NCBI GenBank assembly: GCA_010093605.1
Contig: MU004194.1
Location: 12,908-76,907, forward strand
DNA length: 64,000 nucleotides
Source of the DNA: Lophium mytilinum
Taxonomy: Eukaryota > Ascomycota > Dothideomycetes > Mytilinidiales > Mytilinidiaceae
Direction: 5' to 3'
The notes beneath the pieces were generated by a model. That model did not search any database. It was not told the DNA's origin and saw only the letters and a program-made list of their open reading frames with translations. Positions 54,212 to 64,000 of this stretch are shown piece by piece (positions within the stretch are counted from its first letter, which is position 1; each line of letters starts with the position of its first letter). Position numbers and translations under genes: made by a program.

Positions 54212-55066
54212 ATGCGCCAATTCTCTATCGTCAGGTTCTGTGCATCTTTTGTCTTTCTCACATCGCACCTAGCGATCAGTGAATTGAATCCCATCTCGAA
54301 ACCTACCGCCGGAGAAGTGCTAGTAGCTGGAACCTCGTACACTATCGAATGGAAACCTGACATCGGCAGCACGGTCGAGCTCCAGCTCTGGGACGATACC
54401 TACCTTGGCTACTCCCGCGAGTTCGGAGATCTATGCTATAACTACCTCATCAATCCTTTCTGCGGTCAGATAGCAACGAACGTGTCCAACACTGGGAAGT
54501 ATGAGTGGCATATCCCGCATCCATCGAGCTATCCGCGCAACGAGCCCTATTTTTGGATAAAGATGTTCGTCAACGATTTCTATCACCCGGAGCTCGGCAA
54601 CACGGATCCAGTCTTGAGCTACTCGCAGAACTTCTCGTTTGCAGCGGAGCCGGGCATGTCTGCGTCAAGTGCGAGTTTGGCTATGGAAAGCAGCACTAGT
54701 TCGGTGATCTTGCCTGACCAGCCAACTTCCACGATTGGAGGTTTCTCAACGCCATTTCTAAGTCCTCCGTCTGCCTCAACGGTAGCCCTATTGTCAGCAT
54801 CAGAAGCATCCACAGCCGATGGAACCTCAAGTTCATCGGCCACGCAGATTTCCAGTACCTCTCCCTCTATGACTGAGACCAATTTGTCGAGCCAAATCAC
54901 CACGCCGGGACTCATCACGACAACAACTGCTGGTGAAGTCAGCTCAACGATGTCTCAAAGCGCATCTGCAGCGACCGCTACATCGAATAGCGGCTCGGTA
55001 GATAAGCTGATCGCTTTGCCAGTCCTCTTTCAAGTGTCGTTCCTTTTTTGCGCTGCCTTTCTTTGA
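54212..55066 (+). CDS. Kre9/Knh1-like Ser/Thr-rich GPI-anchored cell-wall protein
   Basis: The protein is 284 aa from MRQFSIVRFCASFVFL; an upstream in-frame TTG was not used. A signal peptide (to about residue 23) is followed by the Kre9/Knh1 N-terminal-type beta domain: NPISKPTAGEVLVAGTSYTI, EWKPDIGSTVELQLWDD, then GKYEWHIP and YFWIKMFV. From about residue 155 the chain is Ser/Thr-rich and likely O-glycosylated. It ends in a small-residue GPI site region (SNSGS) and a hydrophobic tail (LIALPVLFQVSFLFCAAFL). A role in cell-wall glucan organisation is inferred from the family. It is an intronless gene and looks intact. Confidence 0.85.
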   Translation: MRQFSIVRFCASFVFLTSHLAISELNPISKPTAGEVLVAGTSYTIEWKPDIGSTVELQLWDDTYLGYSREFGDLCYNYLINPFCGQIATNVSNTGKYEWHIPHPSSYPRNEPYFWIKMFVNDFYHPELGNTDPVLSYSQNFSFAAEPGMSASSASLAMESSTSSVILPDQPTSTIGGFSTPFLSPPSASTVALLSASEASTADGTSSSSATQISSTSPSMTETNLSSQITTPGLITTTTAGEVSSTMSQSASAATATSNSGSVDKLIALPVLFQVSFLFCAAFL

Positions 55067-55494
55067 TTGCTATGCGCCCTATGTTCTCAGGGCCGAATAT
55101 TTCACTTTCTGCTGAGAGAGGTGCTATTAGTGTGTATAGCCTCCCAGCTCAACGTGTAATTCAGCAGCAAGTAGTATGAATAAGTCAGGAGCACACTGTC
55201 CAAATCACGTGATTGGGACACTTGTTTTCACCTCTCGGTTTAGTAGACTCACCTAAAGTACCATCACGCCAATGCCAGCTGTACAGACGCGGAGATTTAG
55301 GAAGATTCACATCTATGTCCTACATTTCATATCACGTTCTCATCCGTACGCCCTATACTAGCACCTTCCTCTCTGAACGAAGTTCTGAGTCACCATCCTA
55401 CTGGTGCGTCATTCTCACTTCAAATATTCCTATTTTTTCAACCTTCACATTCGCAATCCCTCTTTCAAGATATTGCTAATTTAATCCTGCAACC
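55067..55494. other. Intergenic, promoter of GNAT gene
   Basis: No gene is supported. A CACGTGATTGGG string occurs near 55206, and a pyrimidine-rich stretch lies just before the ATG. Confidence 0.4.
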
Positions 55495-56269
55495 ATGCCT
55501 CTCGAACTCGCCCCCCTCACAGCCGAAGATGTCGACGCCTACATGGCAATCCGTCAAGCCGCATTCGGTGACAACGTCTTCCGCATCCTCTTCTCCCGCC
55601 CTGATGGCCCATCACCGGAGGTCTACGCGCAGATTCGCGACAGCGTCCGCGACCTAATCGCCAACGACAAGCATGCCTTCTTCCTGAAAGTTACGGACAC
55701 TGACACCGGCGAGATCATCGCGGGTGCAAAGTGGAAAGTGTTCAGGACCGAGAAAGAGATACTAGAAGAACTAGAACTTCCGCCGCCCACATCGGATTCA
55801 GATCCCGAGTGCTGGAATCCATTTATGAAGTTGCTGAGCGATGCGAAGAAGGAGATTATGGCGCTGAGGCCTTATTGGAGTGGGTTCCTGCTTTCTTATT
55901 GCCTTTTATATCTCGGGGATGGGCTCTAGGGAAGGTCTAGTGAGTATGTAGCTGATTGATTGTAGTGCTTGACGCCCTTTCAACGCATCCGGCGCATCAT
56001 CGACGTGGAGCTGGGGCGATCCTGACGCAGTGGGGGTTGGAACGGGCGGACAACGAAGGGCTAGAAACGTACCTTGAGGCTTCGACGATGGGTCAGCCGT
56101 TGTATGAAAAGTATGGGTTCAGACCTATCAAGACCTTGAGTTTTGACTTGGGGGAGTTTGGGGGGGAGGGGGTGCAGGAGTTCCAGGTATGAGCTTAGAC
56201 CCCAATGAAATTAGAGGGCTCGTGCTAATGCGTGTCTAGTCCATGGTAAGGCCAAAGAAGTCTTCTTGA
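55495..56269 (+). CDS. GNAT-family N-acetyltransferase, three exons
   Basis: Model: 55495-55879, 55966-56186 and 56240-56269, giving 211 aa. The first half has the typical LAPLTAEDVDAYMAI start and a beta strand IAGAKWKV. The acetyl-CoA binding region is LDALSTHPAHHRRGAGAIL, where the R-x-x-G-x-G/A loop is visible, followed by YLEASTMGQPLYEKYGF. The short third exon (ten codons including the stop) was added because a canonical intron (GTATGA, branch TGCTAAT, GTCTAG) leads to SMVRPKK, the usual end of this fungal subfamily. Without it the protein would stop two codons later than exon 2. Substrate is unknown; many relatives are detoxifying acetyltransferases. Confidence 0.85.
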
Positions 56270-56793
56270 TCTCGGACGGTTACAGGTTAGTCACCTTCTT
56301 AGAAGAAAAATTCAGATGTGCGAGAAGCGTTTTGTCCCACATTCTCCCTGCCAATCCTGAGTAGCTCGTCTACTCCTCGAAAGTTTTTGCAAACTTTCGA
56401 AGCTCCAAGCTAGGATAGTTCTCCGAACCTCTGCTGTCTTAGAGTCTGAAACATGGCAGCTAGACGTCGAGAAAGATAATATGTCTACTTGAAGGAGTGT
56501 GTGGAGCATATGATCCACGGCGAACTGTGCCTGTCTAGAGTTGAGTCCTGTATATTAACTCCAGGTGTGCCGCATGTGACTCTTATTCTACACCTCGTGA
56601 ATATCCTCGGTCTCGCTAACGCCCCCCTGCGACCCCCCCGGACTTTCGAGGATGTTGAGAGCTCTCGCCATCCGCTGAAAGGGGTGTGGAATTATCCATC
56701 TAATAATGATCCAGAGGAAGAGCCAACCTACAGACAACATCAGAATAGAGAAAACTATTCTAAATGACAAATCAAGAGTATGTCGAGACCATA
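56270..56793. other. Intergenic between convergent genes
   Basis: Nothing was recognised beyond 3' flanks. An A/T-poor palindromic stretch near 56380-56402 (CGAAAGTTTTTGCAAACTTTCG) could form a hairpin. Confidence 0.4.
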
Positions 56794-58900
56794 TCATCGC
56801 CAGCGGGAAAGGAAAATGCCAAAACTTAGAACAATACTAATACCCTTCGTCCCTTTATTAAAAGGGATCCACCTCATCACATGAGCCACTCCGTTTGGAA
56901 GGTTAGTAATGGCCCACTTTAGAGCGGCTCGGGTTGGAACATTATCCCCGGGCTGAAGGCCCGCATCTCTTCTAGCTCTGTCGAAGGCACCCTGTAATGT
57001 TCGAATCGTCGGTCTGCTTCGTACCACAAGTCGCACGCTATAGGATAAAAGAACCACCACGGCTGCAGCTACGAAAAAGGCATATAAAGGAACACCGTCC
57101 CTCAATTCTTTGACTTGCATACTGAAGATGCTAGCTGAGAAGCTCAGGGGAACGAAAACGAAGGCCAGCTCGGTAACCTTAGTCACGCTTTCAGCAGATG
57201 CAATTCCTCGGCGATTTTCGATGATTGAAATGTCTGCTCGGAGATCATTTTGAAGTCTACTAGCCTCTTCCAAGGTTTTCTTGATATTGGCGACGGTATG
57301 GTCCGCAAGAGACCGCACCGGCAGAGGAACACTCTCTGGGTATGCGAACTGCATGAAGGTTTCAAGGTTTTCTTCTAGCTTTGGGAGGATGATGTCCATG
57401 GGTGCGATGAAGCTTCGCCAGTGATCTACACTTTGTTGAATAGCATGATCGTTTGCATTGTTTCTATTCAGGCGGATATCGTCCAACGACATGCGCAGAG
57501 AACCTAATAGGCTCGTCGAGTCATTAAAGACAACCTGTAATAATGCTAAAACGGGGTCCGGGTCTTGACTCATGGGAGCATTGCTAGGACGGAGCCACGA
57601 AATAATATCTTCAAGTGCACAGGATGGCAAGTCGATGGAAGAGTTGATTTTCTTTAGATCTGTGTGATTCATGTCCATGGAAATTGTATTTCGCAAACAC
57701 TGTCTTGGTTGTAGTGGGCGGAACAAAGGGATCTGAGTGTTGTCGACAGCCTCAAAGTGCTCGATCCCATACTGGCGCTCCGGTGCTTTTGTCAATTCAA
57801 CTTTCGGAAGCGGGTCCAGGAGCATAAAAACTGCCGCATGTCAATGAAATGTCGACTTCATGTTTCTACATTGGGGTTTAAGTACCATTTCTTTGAGGAG
57901 CGCTTTCGGTCATGTCAATGTGTTTGATCAATGTGATCTTTTCTTCCCAGGCGAGGATCGAGCGTGTGTTTGCATGAGGGGTTTTGGAAAACGCCGGGTC
58001 CCGTGCGAACTTCCAAGCGCGGCGGATTATGTTCGGCGTGAATCGATGTGAATAGGTATATTTCCGCGTAACAAGTCCTTCGCCTTCACGCTCGCGCCAA
58101 GTTGGAAATGATGGATGTAGCTTAGGTAGAGTTTCATCGTCTCCGCTGTCGTGGTATTCGATTTCATCGTAAGACGAAGCGAGCTGCCATGTTACAGGTC
58201 TATACCAGGTCATGGACATGTGCTGCTTATCCATGCTCGCAGTGGACCATTTGGCCGGATGCACAGGTCTCTTTGCTGAATATTGAGCCCCATACAGATG
58301 CTCTTCGAAAGCCTCCGGACTGAGATTGAACGTGCTACTAAGCTCTTGCATAAGACTCGGTGATAAATCCTCAACTAGAAACACCCTGACAAGATGGTTT
58401 GGCTGAATCTCGTCCGCCCTCGAACCTTCCGTATGATGAAGGGACCAATCTCCGTTAGAAAAGCTCGAAACAAGTTTCGGTGCTTCGCTCTTTGAGAAGA
58501 TGTCGAAGCGCTGAATCCGACCGGAATCCCGATTTCGAGATAGTTGTCCTGTCTGGACAAGATGGCGGACCCCTAGATCGGAAATGCAGCCGAAGATAGT
58601 TTCAGAAATCCGAGTTTCCCTATCTGCAGCGCGTTCTAGCTCGTTCATCTCCGCATCTATATCGGCGATATTTTGTTTGAGCCGCCCGATTTCAGCATTC
58701 TCCGCTTTGAGCCTTTCTCCAAGCTCGTGGACTTTACCCTCCGCTATTTGTTCATCGCTCCTGGCAACGTCTCGTCTTATAGCTGTCACAGGCGTTTTAT
58801 CCTCAACCGCAACCTCGCACGACGAAACTTCTAGTTCAGGTCCTCCTATCATCGCGTGAGGTGAGACCGATCGTGGGGAGGAGAATGTGGGTCGTTCCAT
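56794..58900 (-). CDS. CorA-like divalent-cation transporter family protein, two exons
   Basis: Model: 58900-57886 and 57830-56794, with a 55 bp intron (GTACTT...GCGGCAG), 683 aa. The N-terminal part carries a coiled coil (about 55-100) and a large soluble domain. Near the C-terminus TELAFVFVPLSFSASIFSMQ is the first transmembrane helix with the S-I-F-S/G-M-Q motif of fungal CorA-like proteins, in place of the strict GMN of CorA. A second helix, YAFFVAAAVVVLLSYSVRL, follows after a short loop. An amphipathic cytosolic tail and another hydrophobic stretch end the protein. Whether this large fungal subfamily moves Mg2+ is not established. The gene looks intact. Confidence 0.8.
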
Positions 58901-59457
58901 GTTGTACTTGTCGCCTAGTATCCTGGATCTCCCCGTGGCAGTATGGCGTCTGAAGCTGCATGAACAGGTGCGGAGTAAAGTTGATAGAGATTTGCCGGAA
59001 AAGAGCCAGGACTACGAGCTTTTAATGATTGTGCCCTCCTTCAGCGATGAATACGTTACATGCAACGTTTCATGAATGGCTAGGTACGCTCTGTGATACG
59101 TGGAACCGAACACTAATGGTTTGCCTCGACCAATGGAGTTCATCGTAAGACACGTTGAGATACAATGAAAAAAGGTGAAACCGAACTACAAGACACAAGG
59201 CACAGCATACCTCCTTTCGCGGGGTCACGGCAATCTACAAATTGGGCCGTAAGCCATTCAAGTCCTGATCATATTGACTCACCTCTCAAAAAACGTAATG
59301 ATCAACGCCATTCCCAAGCCGACCGAGATCTAAGTATTCAAATGAAAACACTCCCGAGGCTTTTGCGACGTTTTCGCCATCGCTGTAAGGCAACCGTAGA
59401 AGGGGGCGGCCACAGAGCTGACCAATTGCAGCCCGCTTGAAGCTTTACCAAATCCTC
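58901..59457. other. Intergenic, divergent promoter of CorA-like and Fig1 genes
   Basis: No gene is supported. Short frames in this space have no recognisable domain. Confidence 0.4.
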
Positions 59458-60308
59458 ATGATAATGACTGCTATTTCGATCGCAATTCAAAGTAAGTATG
59501 GAGACCAAAAAAAGGACATACCGAATTTTGAACACAAGTCATTAGTTGTTCTATTACTGGGTTGTTTACCAAACTCCACGCACTCCCTCCAGAGAATATA
59601 TATCCTTTCGATGTCCTATCAAAGACACTCAATCAAAGGCTTTGCAGCTCAATTCGACGCCACGCTCGCTGCTATAGTCACGAATAGAACCGCGACTACA
59701 CAGCTTAAGGTCCAAGTTGGATACTTTGGGCTTTGTGTCAGCAAGCACCCTTCGGCAATGAGAGAGTGTGGCAAGGGAAGGAGCGCGTTTCGTGACCGTG
59801 TCTCGATTGCGGAGGATCCATTGGATCTCATTGGTATAATGGACCACTTCAAGAGCGATGTGCTATTTCCGGGCTTGATGTAAGCTTATACTTCGAACAT
59901 GTCTTCAATCCTTCAGATATTAAGCAATATTGAAGCTTTATATCTTCGCCCTCTTCCATCATAACGTTATTCGGTGTAGCGAAGGCCCGTCACCGCTGGG
60001 AACACCATCCTTCGCAAACTATCGAGAGTCATACCTGGATCTACCGAGCTTCCGTGGGGCTCCTACTGGTGTCCGCAACGTTATCATCCGTATCTTCGCT
60101 TACGGCAGCGCTGTGGCAGCAAATAGCAGCAGGAGTGCCTGGCACAGCGGATATTTTGCAATTCATTACATTCGATACTGTGAAAGCGGAGGTTGGGTAT
60201 ATCGCTGTCACTCTGGTTTGGCTAAGCTGTGCAATTTCTGCGTTCGTAACTTATCATGTGCTCCGGCTGTGGTGGCGCAATTCTACTCAGTGGCAAGCTG
60301 GAGAATAG
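59458..60308 (+). CDS. Fig1-type membrane protein (Ca2+ regulator/membrane fusion), two exons
   Basis: Fig1 proteins of the PMP22/claudin superfamily help Ca2+ influx and cell fusion in mating. Model: 59458-59879 and 59936-60308, with a 56 bp intron, 264 aa. An N-terminal hydrophobic segment comes first, then IYILSMSYQ. VGYFGLCV, followed by a Cys about 10 residues on (REC), matches the Fig1/claudin G-x-x-G-x-C(n)C signature. DPLDLIGIMDHFKSDVLFPG precedes the second segment. WIYRASVGLLLVSATLSSVS and EVGYIAVTLVWLSCAISAFV are further membrane helices, giving four in all. The N-terminus is less certain. A hydrophilic stretch at 59500-59540 begins GTAAGT and ends AAG but is not in phase as an intron. 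Confidence 0.78.
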
Positions 60309-60678
60309 CATGTCTGCTAGTTCTGGGTATCCTAGTGCGGGTGGTTACTGTCAGGAAGCCCCTTGACGGTATGAAGATGCCACACGGCCTGTGCAACACC
60401 TTTCTCCTCCTCTTTCCAAAAGACTCGCCATTATAATCATCCCTCAATATAGCATCATTCAATACAAGGACTACAACACTCCTATTCCCCGAAACGAATG
60501 CTAAGTAACATCCGACTCTCAATCATCTCGCCCCTACAATTCTTCAATATCACACCAAATCATCATATTACTCAAAGACATCAGTAGACGCTGTACATGT
60601 CTCATTACCCTACTCAAATCAGTATAGCTATCACGCACCATCACAGTCCGCGCAAACCCATCCTACCCCTCCCACCTC
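60309..60678. other. Intergenic between convergent genes
   Basis: 3' flanks only; nothing was recognised. Confidence 0.4.
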
Positions 60679-62742
60679 TCACACCTTCTCCCCATGATGA
60701 ATCACGTGCCCCTCCCCCGTATCCACCGCCCCATGCAAATGCGCCCCCTCCTCCAGCTTAATATCCACCTTCCGCGTCATCAAATGGTCCACATTCGCCG
60801 TAAAGCACACCGCCAGCGTGCCCAGCACTCCGAACGCAATCGTCACGAGATACACCACCCTAAACGCATGCGCGAAACTCTCCTTCACCCCATAAATCCC
60901 GATTCCCAGCTGGGCCGGGGTGAGGGTAGCGAGGGCCTCCAGCCCCGTGCCGGTGGTTAGCGCGCCGATGACCGCGGGCAGCGACGCGGGCGCGACGCCG
61001 GCGAGGGCGAGCGGCAGCGCGAGGTACTTGGGGATGAAGGCGATGAGCTTGTTTTTGAGGATCGAGGTGTAGATGGCCGTGGCGACGGAGCCGCCGACGC
61101 TGCGGGCGGTGGTGATGAGGGCGGTGGCGACCTGTAGAGGGTATGTTAGGAGATAGGGTGGGTCAAAGGGGGGTGAAAGGGGGGTGAAAGGGGGGTGAAA
61201 GGGGGGCTTACGCCGATATACTCGTGGGAGACGGTCAGCTGGACGATGGTGACTTGGAAGACGTTGGCGCTGGAGAGGAAGCCACCGATTAGGTAGACGA
61301 GGATGGTTGAGGCGATGTGGGAGCCCGGGGCTGGGTGGGCGGTTAGTATTCTAATTGTAAGGGAGTGTTGGAAGGCAAGATGCGTATACGTACTGACGAT
61401 TGCTTGGAGACCGCAGCAGAGACCCATGGTCCCCACGGCAATAGTGACGAGGATCCGAGCGTGTCCAACGTTTTTGAAGACGTAACCGCAAATTGGCCCG
61501 AAGGTCATTCCGCCGAAACCTGTTGCTGATGCATACCAGCCAATCTTGAGGGGGTCTGTCGTGTAAAGAGCACCGACTTGTTCGGCCCAAAGCACGGCAG
61601 TGGCGTAGTAGATCATGCCGACCAGGAACACGCTGATCAAGACGACGGTGAAGCCACGGACGAGTTTGAAGATGGCGGGCGGGAAGATGGGATATGTGAT
61701 GTCGGCGTACGCTTCGTAGAATCCAAGGATGACGAGAAGGACGAAGCCGATGCACAAGGGGGCCAGTGTGCCGGCGGATACCCAGGGGAACTGGCTGCCT
61801 CCGAAGGTGATGCCTAGGAGGAAGAGGACGAGTCCTGAGATGAGGAGGAAAGTGCCGATCCAGTCGAGGGCGAGGGCTTGCTGCCAAACCGTCTTGCCTT
61901 CTTCTCGGATGTACTGATTGACGGGATGGTAGAAGAAGAAGACCAAGGAGCCTGCGAAGAAGTTCATGGCGAAAGGAAGCCAATAGGCAGCTCTCCACGA
62001 TGCATATTTAACCATGACGGTGCCTGTGTACGTTAGTTAGTGCTGAACTGCAATCATTTCGGCTGGCTTGAAGCGCTCTAGGCGGTGACAGTACAGTGCA
62101 CAAATGGAGACGAATACTTACCGATTACAGGACCAAAAGCTTGTGCCAGCGCGAGAGTAGATTCAAAAATCCCCGACGCAACCGATCGATAATTTTTCGG
62201 GACGACTTCAGCCAGACAAGCCCACGCAGTTTGATGAAGGCCGCTGCCGACACCAATCAACACGGAGCCGCCGATGACAGTGTTGATGTTGTCTGCTGTC
62301 GCTGCGATTGCACACCCAATGAAGCCTAGAACGTTACCTGCGAGAAGGAAATTTCGTCGACCAAAGATATCAGACATGCGTCCGACTAAAGGCGAGACGA
62401 CTGCAGCTCCTAGAGTGGGCGTGATTGCGACCCAGGTGTAGTTTGGGTTTGGGCCGATGCTGCGATTGATGTCTTGTAGGATGGTGGAGCTCATTATAAT
62501 AACAAATACATCTGCCATATAGCCTTGTTGGAATGCCTACTTTCAAGTTAGGTTGTGGTTCTCCTGAGGGGGGCACAATGAATGGAGATTCCGGGAGTGG
62601 TGCTTACCAGCGTAGCAAGGAACTTGCCAAACGTGAACTTGTAATCTTCATCTTCTGTCCTCACTCTCCTCAAATCGTTATCGACGTTTTCAGTTGTACT
62701 GATCTCCCCCTTCTCATTAGCAGAGAAGCTATGGTCCGACAT
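60679..62742 (-). CDS. MFS transporter of the TRI12 (trichothecene efflux pump) family, five exons
   Basis: Model: 62742-62608, 62536-62122, 62023-61394, 61330-61212 and 61131-60679, giving 583 aa with all phases closing, the usual length of 14-helix DHA2-like pumps. LVGRMSDIFGRRNFLLAGN is the MFS signature loop between helices 2 and 3. GSGLHQTAWACLAEVVP is typical of TRI12/siderophore-pump relatives. ASWRAAYWLPFAMNF and VATALITTARSVGGSVATAIYTSIL also fit. The N-terminal 45 residues are charged and cytosolic. Likely plasma-membrane exporter (or siderophore importer) of small molecules. No trichothecene genes are nearby, so the name of the family should not be read as a substrate. Intron 4 contains a G-run repeat. 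Confidence 0.9.
61168..61206. repeat. 11 bp G-run tandem repeat in intron 4 of the MFS gene
   Basis: Four runs of six G (61168-61173, 61179-61184, 61190-61195, 61201-61206) are separated by TGAAA. They lie inside the intron 61132-61211. The last run is 5 bp from the 5' splice site. On the plus strand (template strand) this is a textbook G-quadruplex pattern; the pre-mRNA carries C-runs. Confidence 0.85.
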
Positions 62743-64000
62743 GCTGATGATCTGAAGGAGTTGTGTACTCCGTTGACAGTAGCCCAGTTATCGAACAAGT
62801 GCACAGGATGGACAAAGTCCGAATTAAAAAGAGGAGAAAAGACGTTCGAGCTGGGGGTTTCACGATGCCCCACAACGACGGGACCGAGGAAGATATAGTC
62901 GATAACACGAAGCCAATATTATACAATCATCCGATAGCCCGAAAGCGACTCTGTGGGCACTTTTAGAGCCAACACCACGGCGTGGTATTACCCCCAGGGA
63001 TCTAGACCCAGCAATGTGGAGTAGACCCCAGATTCCATCCCCGCAAATATTTGATCGCGGAGATGATCAATGCATCTTGGGTTGCACGGGCCAATCCCCG
63101 CATTACCCAGGTACCAGGAATGGGCTAGCTGTCCCATAAATGTCCCTGCACCAGGGTTGGTACTGGGTGCTGGGGGCTGGGAGTCTAGGCATTGAGATGT
63201 TGCTAACTTTGAGGGGGGATCACTGGTTTATCTCTGACTGTATGCCAAGTCTTATGCTAAGGAACGAGCATACCGGAATGTTGATTGGAAGCTGAAGTGA
63301 ACGTGCGAGGTGGAATGATGGTTTAGTTCCGGTGTTGAGATAAAGCCATCTAACCCCACGTCTGTTCCATTGGCAAAGGAAGAGACGATGTACCGATACT
63401 GGATTCCTGAGCAGTCTTCAACCGTGTCAGAGAGGAGGAGACGAAATAAGAACGTCCTCCAAGTGTGCATGAAATTGCTTCATAATATTCCGCATCGGGT
63501 TAGCGCTTTAAATTAGCGCATATTCTGGGGGGCATATTGAGACCACAAAGGTATTCCGGCGTAGACCCGGTATCTGGAATCGGGAATCAGATCCATCTCT
63601 GTAATGTTGCCGTCTGTGATGGTGGTGTTGGAGGGGAAAGAGGAGTAGCAAGATTCGGAAACGGAAGTTCAGTTCCGGTGTTGCAAGTGCGGTCTGCGCG
63701 ACGACGGTGAAGGCGCCGCGATGGCGTCGTGGGGGAGGCTCAACCCTAGGTGCTTTTGATCAGATTCGAAGGCGTACGTATGCGGAAGAAGCCGAGTTAG
63801 TAAGTGCCAAGTGTGAGGACAAGATCTTGGAGTTCATCATGCGTTCGCACAAGAGATATCCGCAGTGTTCTTTGCCTGCGCAGATGTTGAACATCAGAAA
63901 GTAGATCGAAGCTGGAAAGTGGGCCTTTGGCGGGCTTCAGTTCTACTTTATATTTCCTAAACAATGCCCAGTCAACGGTAATATGAGCATCCGATGTATG
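62743..64000. other. Intergenic to the window edge, no gene supported
   Basis: This is upstream sequence of the MFS gene and beyond. Short frames (for instance 63707-63904 on the plus strand, 65 codons) have no recognisable feature. A gene could begin beyond the window edge. Confidence 0.4.

Noticed and set aside
60679-62742. Trichothecene cluster because of the TRI12-type pump
   Set aside because: No TRI5-like terpene cyclase or P450 genes in the window; TRI12-family pumps are common.

Overview
This 64 kb window looks like nuclear DNA of a filamentous ascomycete (Pezizomycotina, most likely a Dothideomycete). Genes carry several short GT..AG introns, there is a QDE-1-type RNA-dependent RNA polymerase, a TRI12-type efflux pump, a PTH11-like receptor, a Fig1 protein, a fungal secreted PLA2 and a hybrid histidine kinase. 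The first 6.2 kb shows mutation of the RIP (repeat-induced point mutation) type. No rRNA, tRNA, CRISPR or prokaryotic feature was found. Exon models below were read by eye from splice signals and phase; none has transcript support.

Layout. 1-6165: AT-rich, RIP-saturated remains of Ty3/gypsy LTR retrotransposon material. 6.5-9.2 kb: two related Cys-rich proteins of unknown function. 9.2-9.6 kb: inverted copies of a dispersed repeat. 9.9-11.8 kb: a large fungal orphan protein. 12.8-15.5 kb: sphinganine C4-hydroxylase (SUR2) head-to-head with TCTP/TMA19. 16.5-20.9 kb: the RNA-dependent RNA polymerase. 22.2-26.7 kb: two RNase H-fold paralogs separated by a 10-N assembly gap and three tandem copies of the dispersed repeat. 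27.8-29.2 kb: a peroxisomal alpha/beta hydrolase. 29.3-30.7 kb: a direct duplication of a promoter-like block with no clear gene. 31.0-33.3 kb: TAP-like serine hydrolase. 33.6-37.6 kb: F-box-like protein, secreted PLA2 and GST. 38.4-42.6 kb: GAF hybrid histidine kinase. 43.5-45.5 kb: divergent protein kinase. 46-47 kb: an unrecognised gene with broken frame. 47.6-49.2 kb: PTH11-like membrane protein. 51.0-52.8 kb: secreted tyrosinase with two micro-exons. 53.2-56.3 kb: thioesterase, Kre9-like GPI protein and GNAT. 56.8-58.9 kb: CorA-like protein. 59.5-60.3 kb: Fig1. 60.7-62.7 kb: TRI12 MFS pump. The end of the window is intergenic.

The genes do not form a recognisable biosynthetic cluster. 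They mix housekeeping functions (SUR2, TCTP), signalling and surface functions (histidine kinase, kinase, PTH11-like, Fig1, Kre9-like) and secreted or detoxification enzymes (PLA2, tyrosinase, GST, TRI12 pump). The genome-defence theme is notable: a silencing-type RdRP lies between a RIP-destroyed retroelement and a pair of stand-alone RNase H proteins.

The least explained parts are four. (1) The RNase H paralogs are built from a repeated unit (linker, RNase H fold, conserved C-terminal module), and in one protein the second unit has lost most catalytic residues. (2) A dispersed repeat of about 200 bp is present at least six times. (3) A 560 bp block carrying paired CACGTG boxes and a TATA box is duplicated. 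(4) Two neighbouring Cys-rich proteins share a CxH / Cx3C / CLxC signature.
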